Shown here piece by piece: positions 23,730 through 32,632 of a stretch of 42,375 bases of DNA. Where the stretch lies: contig JBBSHE010000025.1 of NCBI GenBank assembly GCA_038253325.1, positions 1 to 42,375 of the forward strand. The letters run 5' to 3'. This DNA is from JBBSHE01 sp038253325 (GTDB taxonomy: Bacteria; Actinomycetota; Actinomycetes; Propionibacteriales; Nocardioidaceae). How positions within the stretch are numbered: position 1 is the first letter of the stretch; the number at the start of each line of letters is the position of its first letter. Under the pieces are notes generated by a model. It searched no databases, was not told the origin of the DNA, and worked only from the letters and a program-made list of their open reading frames with translations. The position numbers and the translations under genes are program-made.

Positions 23730-23888
23730 GGGTGGCTCGAGCTGTCGACGGCCGCGGCGACGCTAACGGACTCCCAACATCATGCGAACTCGCTCGCGGG
23801 CGGCCGTTTGGTTGGACTTCGTGATGGTTGTCGCAGTCGGTCTGGCTGCGGCAACGGCGCGCACTTGACATCGGAGTGACGTCCTGGT

Positions 23889-25404
23889 CTACGCGGGGGG
23901 GGTAGTTCCGTTCGCGAGGTAGGCCGCCACCTTGTTGTCTACGCACGCGTTGCCCATCAACGAACTTCCATGGGTCGACCCATTGACGCCCTCGATGAGT
24001 GACGACGTCGGGAATCGGGATCGGACCTCGAGGCTCCCCTCGAACGGTGTGGCTGCGTCGTACGTCTCGTCGATCAGGAGGACCGGCACGTGCACTCGCC
24101 GTCCGGTGACGTGGACCGGATGATCGGGCTTGGCGGGCCAGTACAAACACGGCGCGTTGCCCCAGGCGTTTGCCCACGTCTCGAACGGCGCCTTGCGGTA
24201 GGTCCGCCAGTTGTCTCGTCGCCACTTTCGCCAGCTTTGTGGCCAGCGCACGTCCGTGCACTGGGTGGCGTTGTACATCGCATAGACGTTGTCGCCGCCC
24301 GGCGCCATCGTGTTGGCCCCGTCGTACAGGACCTTGATGCCCGAGTAGTCGCCCTTGGTCACCAGCTTCGAATACGCGTCGCCGATGCCCAGCCAGGTCT
24401 GGACGGGAGTATCCGGCGGAGAGCAGGACATCCTCGAGCTCGTCGGGCCCGATCACACCGCCGGCCGGATGCCGGTCGAGTCTGGCTAGCTCCCGGTCGT
24501 AACCGCGCTCGACCGCAGATCCGGATCTGCCGACGTGGTACACGCCGCTGTACTTCGCGAGCCAGCGGAAGAAGATGCGGATCGTCTTTTGGAAACCCAC
24601 GTCCTGATTGAGGTTGGCGCGGTAAAAGACGTTCCGAGGGTCAATGATGCTGTCGAGCACCATGCGACGGACGCGGTTCGGGTGCAAGGTCGCGTACACC
24701 TGGCCGATGTACGTCCCGTACGAGTATCCGTAGTAGGTGATCTGCTTCGCGCCGAGGGCCTTCCGCAAGCTCTCCAGGTCGGACACCGTGTCGACCGTCT
24801 TCACATGCCCAAGAAGCTCAGCGGCGGCCGAACGCCGGCACGCGTCGGCGTAGTGACGCGCCCGATGGAGCCAGATCCGAACCAGCGCACGGGTACGCGG
24901 GACGTAGTTCGGCCGGTTGTACCCGAAGTAGCCCGGATCACAGCTCAGGGACGGCTTGCTTGCGCCGACGCCGCGGGGGTCGAAGCCGATCCAGTCGTAG
25001 TAGCCACCGACGCCGTTCGGCACCAGCTGACCGAGGAACGACAAGAACAAGCCGGAGACACCGGGTCCCCCCGGGTTGGCGAGCACGACGCCCTGGTAGT
25101 CGGCGGCCGATGAGGTATGTAGCACCCGGGAGACGGCGAGCGAGATCTGCTTTCCGTGCGGGTGTCCGTAGTCGAGCGGGACGATCAGTGACCCGCACTG
25201 GGCGCCAACTTGTTGGAGGGTGGGGTTGTCGCATGCACCCCAGGAGATCGGTGGCGGCTGGTAGCCGCGGAATCCGGCGGCTGTCGATGTCGGCCTTGCC
25301 TGCGCCGTCGGCACACTCGTCAGACCGGCCACCCCGACGACCAGCGCGGCGAGGACCGCGACATACCTGCTGCCACCATGGCGTATCGCCTTCGCCTTTG
25401 ACAT
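23889..25404 (-). pseudogene. secreted alpha/beta hydrolase (tripeptidyl aminopeptidase type), frameshifted
   Basis: From ATG 25404 a signal peptide (helix at 13-35, AQA cleavage) leads to an alpha/beta hydrolase with the oxyanion region LANPGGPGVSG, FDPRGVGAS and nucleophile Ser228 in YYGYSYGTYIG. The frame is lost after LLSAGYS. The other frame continues VQTWLGIGDAYSKLV, then DETYDAATPFEGS (catalytic Asp) and NGSTHGSSL (catalytic His), and stops at 23889. Removing one base in the CCC run (minus strand, 24405-24407 on plus) restores 504 aa. Homologues (SlpD/SlpE-like) remove tripeptides from secreted proteins in actinomycetes. An indel in a C-run suits sequencing error or recent decay. Confidence 0.85.
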
Positions 25405-26019
25405 CACCGGGCCGCCTTCCTGACGCATGCTTAGCTCACGACGACGACCTTCACAGGGCAGGTGGCGGGCCGCAACGATTGCGGCACGGTCTAATGGTCC
25501 CCGACCGTGGTGCTCGGTGGCTGCCGGGGCTTGTTCGACGCACGGGGCTAGCACTCGTACAACGACCGGAAGGCGCCTCTGCGAGGCAGATGCTCCCTAC
25601 CAGCGCTGCTCCGCGTGGTCAGAGCTGGCTCCGATGCCGATCTCGGTGCACTCGCTGATGACCGCCCACCATGGCGCAGCCAAGAAGATCTGGGCTACCG
25701 AAGCGGTGCGCCGACCTGCATGGGCTATGCGCAACATCCGTGCGTCCCCGAGTCGGAACGGGCCCACATGGCCATCGCCGAGTTCGGGCTGGTCGCTCGC
25801 TCTTCGATGGCGATCATCGATAGAGAATGCTGACGTTCAGACGTCGTCCGGGCGGGTGTCGCTGACGAGCCGGTCCATGGCCAATGCGGGATGCGCAGGC
25901 TGTCCGGGACATCGTCCGCCGAGGAGTGATAGCGGGACATCATGGTGGTGACCGCCGACGCGGGTGGATATCCCGCGCCCAGGGCAACAAAACAGCCGCT
26001 GACCTGGGCATTCATCGAG
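25405..26019. other. 615 bp without a recognisable gene
   Basis: Several frames are open on both strands because of the high GC content, but none gives family-like motifs, a good ribosome site and codon pattern together. No transposase, tRNA or repeat is evident. The stretch separates the accessory half from tRNA-Met and the core-type genes, so it may hold decayed accessory DNA. Confidence 0.5.
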
Positions 26020-26093
26020 TGGGGCGGGCGGGACTCGAACCCGCGACCCAAGGATTATGAGTCCTCTGCTCTAACCGGCTGAGCTACCGCCCC
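26020..26093 (-). tRNA. tRNA-Met (anticodon CAT)
   Basis: The minus strand folds into a 74-nt cloverleaf: acceptor GGGGCGG/CCGCCCC, D-arm GCTC/GAGC, anticodon stem GAGGA/TCCTT with loop CTCATAA, T-arm GCGGG/CCCGC with loop TTCGAAT, discriminator A. CCA is not encoded. The paired first base pair and lack of three G-C pairs in the anticodon stem exclude the initiator. It is called elongator Met; a CAT tRNA read as Ile after lysidine modification is the alternative. Confidence 0.9.
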
Positions 26094-26130
26094 AGGGTCC
26101 GAACCGACGGCTCGGCCAGCCACGCCAAGA

Positions 26131-27084
26131 CTAAGGCCGCCGCGGCCGGGATGTGGTCGACTCGACCTCTTCGGCGGTGGGCGGGTCGGCTCCGACGCGG
26201 CCGACCGTGACCGCGGCGGCCTTCGATGCGTACGTGAGCAGCGACTCAACCGCGCCGAGGTCGGAGGCCAGCTGCGACGTACCCAAGGGGCTGAGCACAT
26301 TCGACTCGGCGAGCCCGTGCAGAAGGGCCGCAGTGAAAGAGTCACCCGCCCCGACGGTGTCGGCAACCGCGGTCGGGATCGCGGGTACCGTCACCGTTCC
26401 AGCCATGGTCCTCGCCGTCGCCCCCTGGCTGCCGCGGGTCATGACCACGATCGCTGCCGTCCCTCCCGCGAGCATCCGGTCGGCGGCCACCTCGAAGTCG
26501 ACGCCGCCGGTCAGGAATGCAAGGTCCTCGTCGCTCAGCTTGACGACGTGACTGCGCGTCGCGAGATCCCAGAACCGATGGGCTGCGACCGATCGATCGG
26601 TGGTCAGGGCGGGTCGTGCGTTCGGGTCATAGCTGATCAGGACGTCCGAACACGGGGCAGTCGCCCGTACGAGCGCCGCTACCCGTTCGGCACCCGGCTC
26701 GAGCGTCGCGCCGAGGGAACCCACGTGCAGCGCGCACGCGTCGTCGGGCAGGTCGAGGGGCGCGACGTCCCACGCGACCTCGAACTCGTACGTCGCATGG
26801 CGGTCGGCGTCCAGTCGAGCGGTCGCGAGGCTGGTCGGCTGGTTGGGGTCTCCGCACTCGCGCCACTGGACGCCGTTGGCCGCAAGCCGGGTACGCAGCA
26901 GCTCGCCGTACGCGTCGTGGCCGATGTGCGTCAGCAGAACCGGGCGCTGACCGAGTCGGCCAAGGCCGACCGCGATGTTGAGCGGGCTCCCCCCGGGATT
27001 CGCGACCGGGGGTCGACCCGAACCGTCGTCCACGAGGTCGATGAGCGACTCACCGACGACGCAGATCACGGACCTCCGCTGCAC
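26131..27084 (-). CDS. PfkB family carbohydrate kinase (fructokinase-like)
   Basis: The 317-aa protein shows the ribokinase-fold signatures: N-terminal ICVVGESLIDLV, substrate/PfkB-1 region NPGGSPLNIAVGLGRLG near 30-46, and C-terminal anion-hole DTVGAGDSFTAALLHGL (about 239-255, catalytic Asp in GAGD). Order and length suit fructokinase or related sugar kinases; the exact sugar is not visible. It lies between tRNA-Met and the HIT-like gene, all on the minus strand, without an evident operon. Confidence 0.92.
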   Translation of the reverse strand: MQRRSVICVVGESLIDLVDDGSGRPPVANPGGSPLNIAVGLGRLGQRPVLLTHIGHDAYGELLRTRLAANGVQWRECGDPNQPTSLATARLDADRHATYEFEVAWDVAPLDLPDDACALHVGSLGATLEPGAERVAALVRATAPCSDVLISYDPNARPALTTDRSVAAHRFWDLATRSHVVKLSDEDLAFLTGGVDFEVAADRMLAGGTAAIVVMTRGSQGATARTMAGTVTVPAIPTAVADTVGAGDSFTAALLHGLAESNVLSPLGTSQLASDLGAVESLLTYASKAAAVTVGRVGADPPTAEEVESTTSRPRRP

Positions 27085-27125
27085 GTGAGAGGCTCCCGTT
27101 TGGTGATCAATCGGCCCTGGGTCGC

Positions 27126-27415
27126 TCAGGACTGGTCCATCCCGCCCAGCTCCGCGCGAACACGATCGGCTACGGCAGCCAGCTCGGCGCCGGGTCGGTC
27201 CATGGTGCCGGGCCTCAGCATGCCGGGCCTTCCGAGAAGGACGTCACCGCCCGGTGCGGCGCCAGGTTGACGTGGAGGTGCGCGACCCGCTCACCGAAGA
27301 TGTTGACGAACACCAGGTCGGCTCCGGTAACGGTCCTCAACGCTCGAGTGACCCGAGCCAGGACGGAACCAAGGGTGGCGGCCTCGGGGCCACGGCATAG
27401 CAGACAGTCGCTCAT
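27126..27415 (-). pseudogene. HIT-like protein gene with a frameshift
   Basis: From ATG 27415 the protein reads MSDCLLCRGPEAATLG and later FVNIFGERVAHLHVNLAPHR, a HIT-type motif with Asn in the place of the last His of HxHxH. The frame then runs into a false ending. One frame over the expected ending continues GDVLLGRPGMLRPGTMDRP and ELAAVADRVRAELGGMDQS up to a stop at 27126. One inserted base at about 27246-27254 would give 96 aa. Zn-like cysteines (CLLC) sit at the start. Truly broken or mis-assembled cannot be told here. Confidence 0.75.
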
Positions 27416-27457
27416 GCGCTCATCGTCTCGTCCCTGCATGGCATACGTCGAGCCTCG

Positions 27458-27530
27458 CTCCCGCGACTGGACTCGAACCAGTAACCTGCCGGTTAACAGC
27501 CGGCTGCTCTGCCAATTGAGCTACGCGGGA
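27458..27530 (-). tRNA. tRNA-Asn (anticodon GTT)
   Basis: The 73-nt minus-strand cloverleaf has acceptor TCCCGCG/CGCGGGA, D-arm GCTC/GAGC, anticodon stem GCCGG/CCGGC with loop CTGTTAA, T-arm ACTGG/CCAGT with loop TTCGAGT, and discriminator G. CCA is not encoded. Confidence 0.97.
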
Positions 27531-27592
27531 TCACGCTCGGGTACGCCGACCGGCCCGGGACAGGGTAGCAAGGCCGTGGGGCCGCCGCGAAC

Positions 27593-28123
27593 TCAGTTCC
27601 CCTGCTCCAGCGTCCGCAGCTCGGAGTCCGCGCGGCTCCGAGCGTTCGCGATCGCTCGCCGCACATCCGGGTCTGCAGGATCCAGACCGGCCGCGAGAAC
27701 CGTCGACCAGGTCACCCCTCCGTTGCCGGTCGGGGCCCGTCGGGCGACCACGCTGACGCCGAGCTTCCCGCGCACCGGCTCGTACTGCCGGAGCAGGACC
27801 GACCTGGTCACCCGCTCCCGGAGCAGCTCGAGCAGCCGTCCGCTGTCGGCAACGGGCAGCTCGTGGCGTTGCGTGTTCCCGTTGTCGTCGGCGACCTCGA
27901 CGATGCTCAGCAGGTTACTGCTCGCGTGCCAGTCCGCTCGCTCGACCTGCTCCCACGGCAGCCGCCGGATCGGCAGCCTGCCCGCGATGTACAACGCGCG
28001 GTCCGTTCCGACGTACCACTCCCCCGCCGAACCGCTCGCCCAGGCGAGGGATCGTTCGCGTTTCGCCAACGCCAGTTGAGTCCGGATCTCCCTGGGCAAC
28101 CCGTGTCCATGGCCGAGCCCCAT
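27593..28123 (-). CDS. conserved actinobacterial protein, possibly PH-like fold
   Basis: The protein is about 176 aa. Its middle, EWYVGTDRALYIAGRLPIRR followed by LPWEQVERADWHASSNLLSI, has the strand pattern of bacterial PH-like domains (residue positions about 36-90). A basic segment and an Ala-rich C-terminal helix (VRRAIANARSRADSELR) follow. There is no membrane segment or catalytic motif. Proteins of this kind are usually encoded next to sigma factor and primase genes in this lineage; function unknown. The ATG at 28123 is chosen; a GTG 24 nt upstream is also open. Confidence 0.75.
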   Translation of the reverse strand: MGLGHGHGLPREIRTQLALAKRERSLAWASGSAGEWYVGTDRALYIAGRLPIRRLPWEQVERADWHASSNLLSIVEVADDNGNTQRHELPVADSGRLLELLRERVTRSVLLRQYEPVRGKLGVSVVARRAPTGNGGVTWSTVLAAGLDPADPDVRRAIANARSRADSELRTLEQGN

Positions 28124-28168
28124 CGGGCCAGTCTGCCCGGTCGCCACCCTCAGCGGTACGGACTCGTC

Positions 28169-29089
28169 TCAACCGAGGTACGCGCGGAGCTCCTGAACCG
28201 TCCGCGTCTCGCGCAGCTCGGCCAACGTCTCGGCCAGAATCAGCCGGACCCGTTCACGGGAGACGCCGACGTCGCTCGCGACCTCGTCGAGCGTCCGCGG
28301 TCGGCCGTCATCGAGCCCGAACCGCAGCGAGATGATGCGTCGCTTACGTTCGTCGAGCGAGCGCAAGAGCTCGTCGAGATAGCCGGGAAGCATGGTGTCC
28401 GCGACGTCGTCGGCGACCATCCGACCCGACCAGCGGATCGCCGCATCATGGGTGGCCGTGGAGCCGCCCAGGTCGTCTCCGGCGTCGAGGGACGACGGCG
28501 GCATGACCGACGCGAGCAGCTCCTCCAGTCGCTCCGGTAGCACGTCGAGCGCCGCGGCGAGCTGGTGCGTCGTCGGCTCGCACTGCTGTGATTGTTGAAG
28601 CTCCGCCCTGGCCCGCGCCACCTCGGGCAGCACAGCCGCCACCGCAACCGGGATCCGGACGGCGCGACCTTGCGCGCGGTGCGCCTGGGTCATCGCCTGA
28701 TGGATCCAGATGACGGCGTACGTCGAGAACCGGAAGCCCCTCCGGTAGTCGTACCGCTCGACGGCCTGGATCAGCCCGACCGTGCCGTTCTGGATCACGT
28801 CGAACAGCTGTCCCGGCGGCACCTTCTGACGCCGAGCCAGCATCAGCACCAACCGCAGGTTCGCCATCACGATGGTGGTCCGGGCGTGCTCACCATCGGC
28901 GACGAGACGGCGCAGGTCGGATCGGTCGTCGGCGGTCAGGTCGGTGACGGTCTCGAGTCGTTCAGCGGCGAGCAGTCCCGCCTCGACCGCGATCGCCAGC
29001 CGCTCGCACTCGGCAGGAGCGAGGACGGGTACGCGGCGCACGGCACGCAAGAAGGCGCCGAGAGGTTCGGGCACCACCGTCGAGCTCAT
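28169..29089 (-). CDS. RNA polymerase sigma-70 family factor (group 2-like)
   Basis: The 306-aa protein has region 2 with PGQLFDVIQNGTVGLIQAVE and YDYRRGFRFSTYAVIWIHQA (core binding and -10 recognition), region 3 in the middle, and region 4 helix-turn-helix at LDEVASDVGVSRERVRLILA (near 270-290). It lacks a long region 1.1, so it is a group 2-type alternative factor and not the housekeeping one. ATG at 29089 (MSSTVVPEP) preferred; upstream in-frame start at 29122. It lies between dnaG and the PH-like gene, an actinobacterial arrangement. Confidence 0.92.
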   Translation of the reverse strand: MSSTVVPEPLGAFLRAVRRVPVLAPAECERLAIAVEAGLLAAERLETVTDLTADDRSDLRRLVADGEHARTTIVMANLRLVLMLARRQKVPPGQLFDVIQNGTVGLIQAVERYDYRRGFRFSTYAVIWIHQAMTQAHRAQGRAVRIPVAVAAVLPEVARARAELQQSQQCEPTTHQLAAALDVLPERLEELLASVMPPSSLDAGDDLGGSTATHDAAIRWSGRMVADDVADTMLPGYLDELLRSLDERKRRIISLRFGLDDGRPRTLDEVASDVGVSRERVRLILAETLAELRETRTVQELRAYLG

Positions 29090-29157
29090 GGCGAGCAGTG
29101 TGGTTGGGCCACCCGACGTCACGCCAGGGGCGGGCCGAACCTGGGGAAAGGCACCTG

Positions 29158-31035
29158 CTACGGGGACGAGCCGATCGCCCGGTCACGCAACGCGCGTCGG
29201 TGCGCCTCGAGAACGACCAGCTCACCGAACATCCGGTTGTACGCGGCCGCCTCGGTCACCGGGTTCATCCGTTGAAGCCTCGACTTCATCTGTGCGATCT
29301 GGCGGGAAGCGGTCAGCTCGCGCAGACGCACGACGTACGCCTCCGCAATCTTGTCGTTTGGGGTGCCGGCCACGTGGAGGGGCTCGACGTAGAGCGCCGA
29401 GAGCGTTCCCAGCGCCAACACGTCGGCGCCGCCATCGGCAACCTTCGCCTGCACCTGGTCGCGCGATGCGCTGTCCGGACCACCGCCGGCGGCGATCGCC
29501 TCGAAGATCGACCGGTAGATCGGGTGGGTGAAGTCGGTGGCCTCGACCTCCGGGTACGACTCCGCCATCGCGGCTGGGTACTGCAGCGCGAGCTTCAGCA
29601 CGTCGCGCTCGATGGAGAACCGGCGGTCGCCCGGGTCGGCGATCTCGGCTCGGATGGGCGCTCGCGGACGGTCCGGATCCCGACGCCCGGTCCCGCGCTG
29701 GCTCGCCCGTCGGACCTCCGCGCGTACCTCGTCGATGTCGTTGCCGACCATGCCGGCCAACTCGCGGGAGAATGCCTCGACCTTCGACTTGTCGCGCACG
29801 CTCGACACCAGCCTGGCCGCCTCCCGTACGGCGTCGACGCGGGAGTCGGCGCGGTCGAGGTCGTACTGCCCGACCACGTTGCCGAGCACGAACCGGTACA
29901 ACGGGACGCGTCGGGCGACCAGCTCGCGGACGGCGGCGTCACCGTCCGCGAGGCGCAAGTCGCACGGGTCCCGTCCGCCCGGCTCGACGGCGACGTACGT
30001 CTGGGCGACGAACTGCTGGTCGCCCAGGAACGCGCGGAGCGCCGCCCGCTGCCCGGCCTCGTCGCCGTCGAACGTGAAGATCACCTCGCCACGGAACTCG
30101 TCGTGGTCGAGCATCAACCGCCGCAGCACGCGTCCATGGTCCTCGCCGAACGCCGTTCCGCAGGTCGCGACCGCGGTGTCGACGCCGGCGAGGTGGCACG
30201 CCATCACGTCGGTGTAACCCTCGACCACCACCGCCTGCGAGCTGCGGGCGATCGCCTTGCGGGCGACGTCGAGGCCGTAGAGCAGGTGGCTCTTCTTGTA
30301 CAGCGCGGTCTCCGGGGTGTTGAGGTACTTTGCCTCGACCCGGTCGTCGTCGAACAACCGCCGCGCCCCGAAACCGACCACGTCGCCGGAGAGCTCGTGG
30401 ATCGGCCACATCAGCCGCCCGCGGAACCGGTCGTACGGACCGCGCGGGTTCCGCGCGACCAGTCCGGCGGCCACCAACTCGTCGTCCTTGAATCCTCGCT
30501 GCCGCAAGTGGCGAAGCAGGTCCTCACCGCTGCGCGGCGCGAACCCGATCCCGAACCGGTCGGATGCCGCGGTGTCGAATCCACGCTCGGTGAGGAAGCT
30601 TCGGCCGTCGGCCGCATCCGGAGTCCGGAGCTGGTCGGCGTAGAACTCGGCCGCTGCCTGGTTCGCCTCCGCCAGCCGGCGGCGCTGGCCCGGCTCGGGC
30701 CGTGGCGCGGAGGTGGCTCGACCCCCGTCGTCGACGTAGCGCAGGGCGACGCCGTACCGCGCCGCCAACCGTTCGACTGCCTCGGTGAACGAGGCTCCCT
30801 CGATGTTCTGTACGAACGTGATCACGTCGCCACCCTGCTGACAGCCGAAGCAGTGGTAGAAGCCGCGGGCCGGCGTGACGTGAAATGACGGCGACTTCTC
30901 GTCGTGGAACGGGCACAATCCCTTCATCGACCCGCCGCCGGCGTTCCGGAGCGTCACGTGGGCCGACACGACCTCGTCGATCCTGGCGCGCTCGCGGACC
31001 AGCGCGATGTCGTCGTCGCGGATCAGGCCAGGCAT
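29158..31035 (-). CDS. dnaG: DNA primase DnaG
   Basis: The 625-aa protein has the N-terminal zinc-binding domain (Cys41, His44, Cys62, Cys65 in CPFHDEKSPSF and FYHCFGCQQGGD), the Toprim domain with VVVEGYTDVMA and FTFDGDEAGQRAA, and a C-terminal helicase-interaction region. It makes RNA primers for chromosome replication. The ATG at 31035 gives the canonical start (PGLIRDDDIALVRERA); an in-frame start 45 nt upstream adds an unlikely basic extension. It is transcribed minus-strand, facing away from the septum-formation-like gene at 31141. Confidence 0.97.
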   Translation of the reverse strand: MPGLIRDDDIALVRERARIDEVVSAHVTLRNAGGGSMKGLCPFHDEKSPSFHVTPARGFYHCFGCQQGGDVITFVQNIEGASFTEAVERLAARYGVALRYVDDGGRATSAPRPEPGQRRRLAEANQAAAEFYADQLRTPDAADGRSFLTERGFDTAASDRFGIGFAPRSGEDLLRHLRQRGFKDDELVAAGLVARNPRGPYDRFRGRLMWPIHELSGDVVGFGARRLFDDDRVEAKYLNTPETALYKKSHLLYGLDVARKAIARSSQAVVVEGYTDVMACHLAGVDTAVATCGTAFGEDHGRVLRRLMLDHDEFRGEVIFTFDGDEAGQRAALRAFLGDQQFVAQTYVAVEPGGRDPCDLRLADGDAAVRELVARRVPLYRFVLGNVVGQYDLDRADSRVDAVREAARLVSSVRDKSKVEAFSRELAGMVGNDIDEVRAEVRRASQRGTGRRDPDRPRAPIRAEIADPGDRRFSIERDVLKLALQYPAAMAESYPEVEATDFTHPIYRSIFEAIAAGGGPDSASRDQVQAKVADGGADVLALGTLSALYVEPLHVAGTPNDKIAEAYVVRLRELTASRQIAQMKSRLQRMNPVTEAAAYNRMFGELVVLEAHRRALRDRAIGSSP

Positions 31036-31086
31036 AGCACGGAGTCTACGGCCGGGGGTCGACCGCACTCTCCCCTTCAACGCCCA

Positions 31087-31103
31087 TCGGAGGTACGCTC
31101 CGA
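31087..31103. promoter_or_regulatory. inverted repeat in the dnaG / lipoprotein divergent promoter region
   Basis: TCGGAG and CTCCGA (6-bp perfect arms, 5-nt spacer GTACG) lie 38 nt before the lipoprotein ATG at 31141 and 52 nt beyond the dnaG start. It may be an operator or a chance hairpin. TACGCT in its centre could be a -10 element for the plus-strand gene. Confidence 0.35.
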
Positions 31104-31140
31104 CCGAGTGGTGACCATGATGCTAACGACGGAGGACCCG

Positions 31141-32073
31141 ATGCCCCTGCCGAAGGACCAGCAACGCCTCCTCCGCGTGCGCGCGGCTCCCCTCGCCGTC
31201 GCGCTCGCGGTCTCCCTCGGTGCGTGCAGCGCCGCCCAGAACGTCGCCGAGGGCGGACACACCGGCGTCACGCCGGCTTCGTCAGGGACAACACCCACCA
31301 CGTCTGGTCCCACTCCGACACCCACGCCAACGGCCACGACGACCACACCGAACCCGGCTCCGGCACCGGCGAATCTCGCCTGTCGCGTGCTCAAGAAAGG
31401 TGACATCCCCCGGGACAGCAACAACGACCCGACGGTTCCCTGTCGTTCGAGCCACACCGCCCAGACGTTCTATGTCGGCAGGTGGCCGGCGCGCCTCTTC
31501 AAACCGCCTGTGACGAGCGCCGATCCACAGCTCAAGTCGTACGCGATCCGGCACTGCACACGGGCGTTCAACGCCTTCGTCGGCGGTAGCCCCCTTGACC
31601 GCCAGACGACATTGCTCACCTGGGCTTTCTTCGTGCCGGCCCCATCGGAACTGTTGCGGCAGTCGAACTGGTTCCGCTGTGACGTCATCAGCGGCTGGAC
31701 CCTGGCCGGACACCTGTACTCCCTGCCCACCTCGATGCACGGCATCTTGGACAGCGGAGTGCCCGACGACGTACGGACCTGCTTCACCCGGCTGTTCGTC
31801 AACAACGGCACGAAGAAGGATCCAGGGCGGTACGTGCCGTGCACGATGCCGCACGCCCAGCGTGCGATCGCCGCGCTCCAGCTCGGCGGGAAGAGCGACC
31901 CGTTCCCCAGCGTGAAGTCGCAGGAGTCCCGTCTCAACGCCTGGTGCGGGCCGAAGGTGCAGGCGTACCTCGGGAACCCGTCGTCGTACAAGTGGGGCTA
32001 CTCGTTCGTCACCAGAAAGAAATGGCGTTCCGGCGACCGCTTCGGCACCTGCTACGCGGTCACGTCCAGCTGA
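31141..32073 (+). CDS. septum-formation-like lipoprotein
   Basis: From ATG 31141 (GGAGG about 6 nt upstream) the 310-aa protein has a signal sequence with lipobox LGAC, a Thr/Pro-rich linker (about 40-75), then a domain with CRVLKKGDIPRDSNND, VPCRSSHTAQTFYVGRWP and further Cys-containing repeats, as in septum formation family (PF13845-type) proteins. A second half repeats the PCTMPHAQRAI pattern. It is anchored to the outer face of the membrane; precise function is not known. The frame is open upstream within dnaG, but that part is antisense to coding sequence. Confidence 0.85.
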   Translation: MPLPKDQQRLLRVRAAPLAVALAVSLGACSAAQNVAEGGHTGVTPASSGTTPTTSGPTPTPTPTATTTTPNPAPAPANLACRVLKKGDIPRDSNNDPTVPCRSSHTAQTFYVGRWPARLFKPPVTSADPQLKSYAIRHCTRAFNAFVGGSPLDRQTTLLTWAFFVPAPSELLRQSNWFRCDVISGWTLAGHLYSLPTSMHGILDSGVPDDVRTCFTRLFVNNGTKKDPGRYVPCTMPHAQRAIAALQLGGKSDPFPSVKSQESRLNAWCGPKVQAYLGNPSSYKWGYSFVTRKKWRSGDRFGTCYAVTSS

Positions 32074-32098
32074 CCCCCCGACGGTAACCTCGGTCCTT

Positions 32099-32632
32099 GT
32101 GACCGAAGCCGCATCGAGCCCGCAGGACTCCCCACCAACCGTCGCGGACCTGTTCGCACCGCCGGGGAACGCCTGGCAGCCGGTCTCGACCCGGCTGCGC
32201 GACATGCACCGGTTGGTCATCATCGGCGTCACCGTCGTTTCGACGGCAGCCGTTGTGCTGCTCGCCGTCATGGTCGTCGACTACTGGTGGCTCGCGGTCG
32301 GGTCCGCGGTCGCCGGGATCGCGGCCGGCACCTGGGGCTGGTGGTGGTCGGCGCGGTCACAGCAGGCCTGGGGATACGCCGAACGGGCCGAGGACCTCTA
32401 CATCAAACACGGGATCATGCTGCGACGGCTGGTCGTCGTACCGTACGGGCGGATGCAGTACGTCGACGTGATCGCCGGCCCCGTGCACCAGCGGTTCAAG
32501 ATCGCGACCGTCACCTTGCACACCGGAAGCCCGGCGACCAAAGCCAGGATCGCGGGCCTCGAGCCGGCGGAGGCTGCGCGCCTGCGGGACCGGTTGACGG
32601 ACCTCGGCGAGAGCCATGCCGCGGGACTCTGA
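32099..32632 (+). CDS. bacterial PH-domain membrane protein (YdbS-like)
   Basis: The 177-aa protein starts with GTG (VTEAASSPQ). Two transmembrane helices (about 38-60 and 65-82) precede a PH-like domain with EDLYIKHGIMLRRLVVVPYG, RMQYVDVIAGPVHQRF and TVTLHTGSPAT, the bPH2 pattern. It pairs with the larger three-domain gene downstream, whose start at 32616 overlaps this end by 17 bp. The function of YdbS/YdbT pairs is not settled; they are membrane proteins found widely in Gram-positives. Confidence 0.9.
   Translation: MTEAASSPQDSPPTVADLFAPPGNAWQPVSTRLRDMHRLVIIGVTVVSTAAVVLLAVMVVDYWWLAVGSAVAGIAAGTWGWWWSARSQQAWGYAERAEDLYIKHGIMLRRLVVVPYGRMQYVDVIAGPVHQRFKIATVTLHTGSPATKARIAGLEPAEAARLRDRLTDLGESHAAGL

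Noticed and set aside
25427..25951. Open frames in the 25.4-26.0 kb gap as a gene
   Set aside because: No family pattern, ribosome site or consistent codon signal in any of the frames seen.
26020..26093. tRNA-Met as the attachment site of an integrated element
   Set aside because: No second copy of the tRNA 3' end was found in this window, so attachment cannot be claimed.
29098..30888. A 596-aa open reading frame on the plus strand opposite dnaG
   Set aside because: It is antisense to the well-supported primase, has no family motifs, and long open antisense frames are expected at this GC content.
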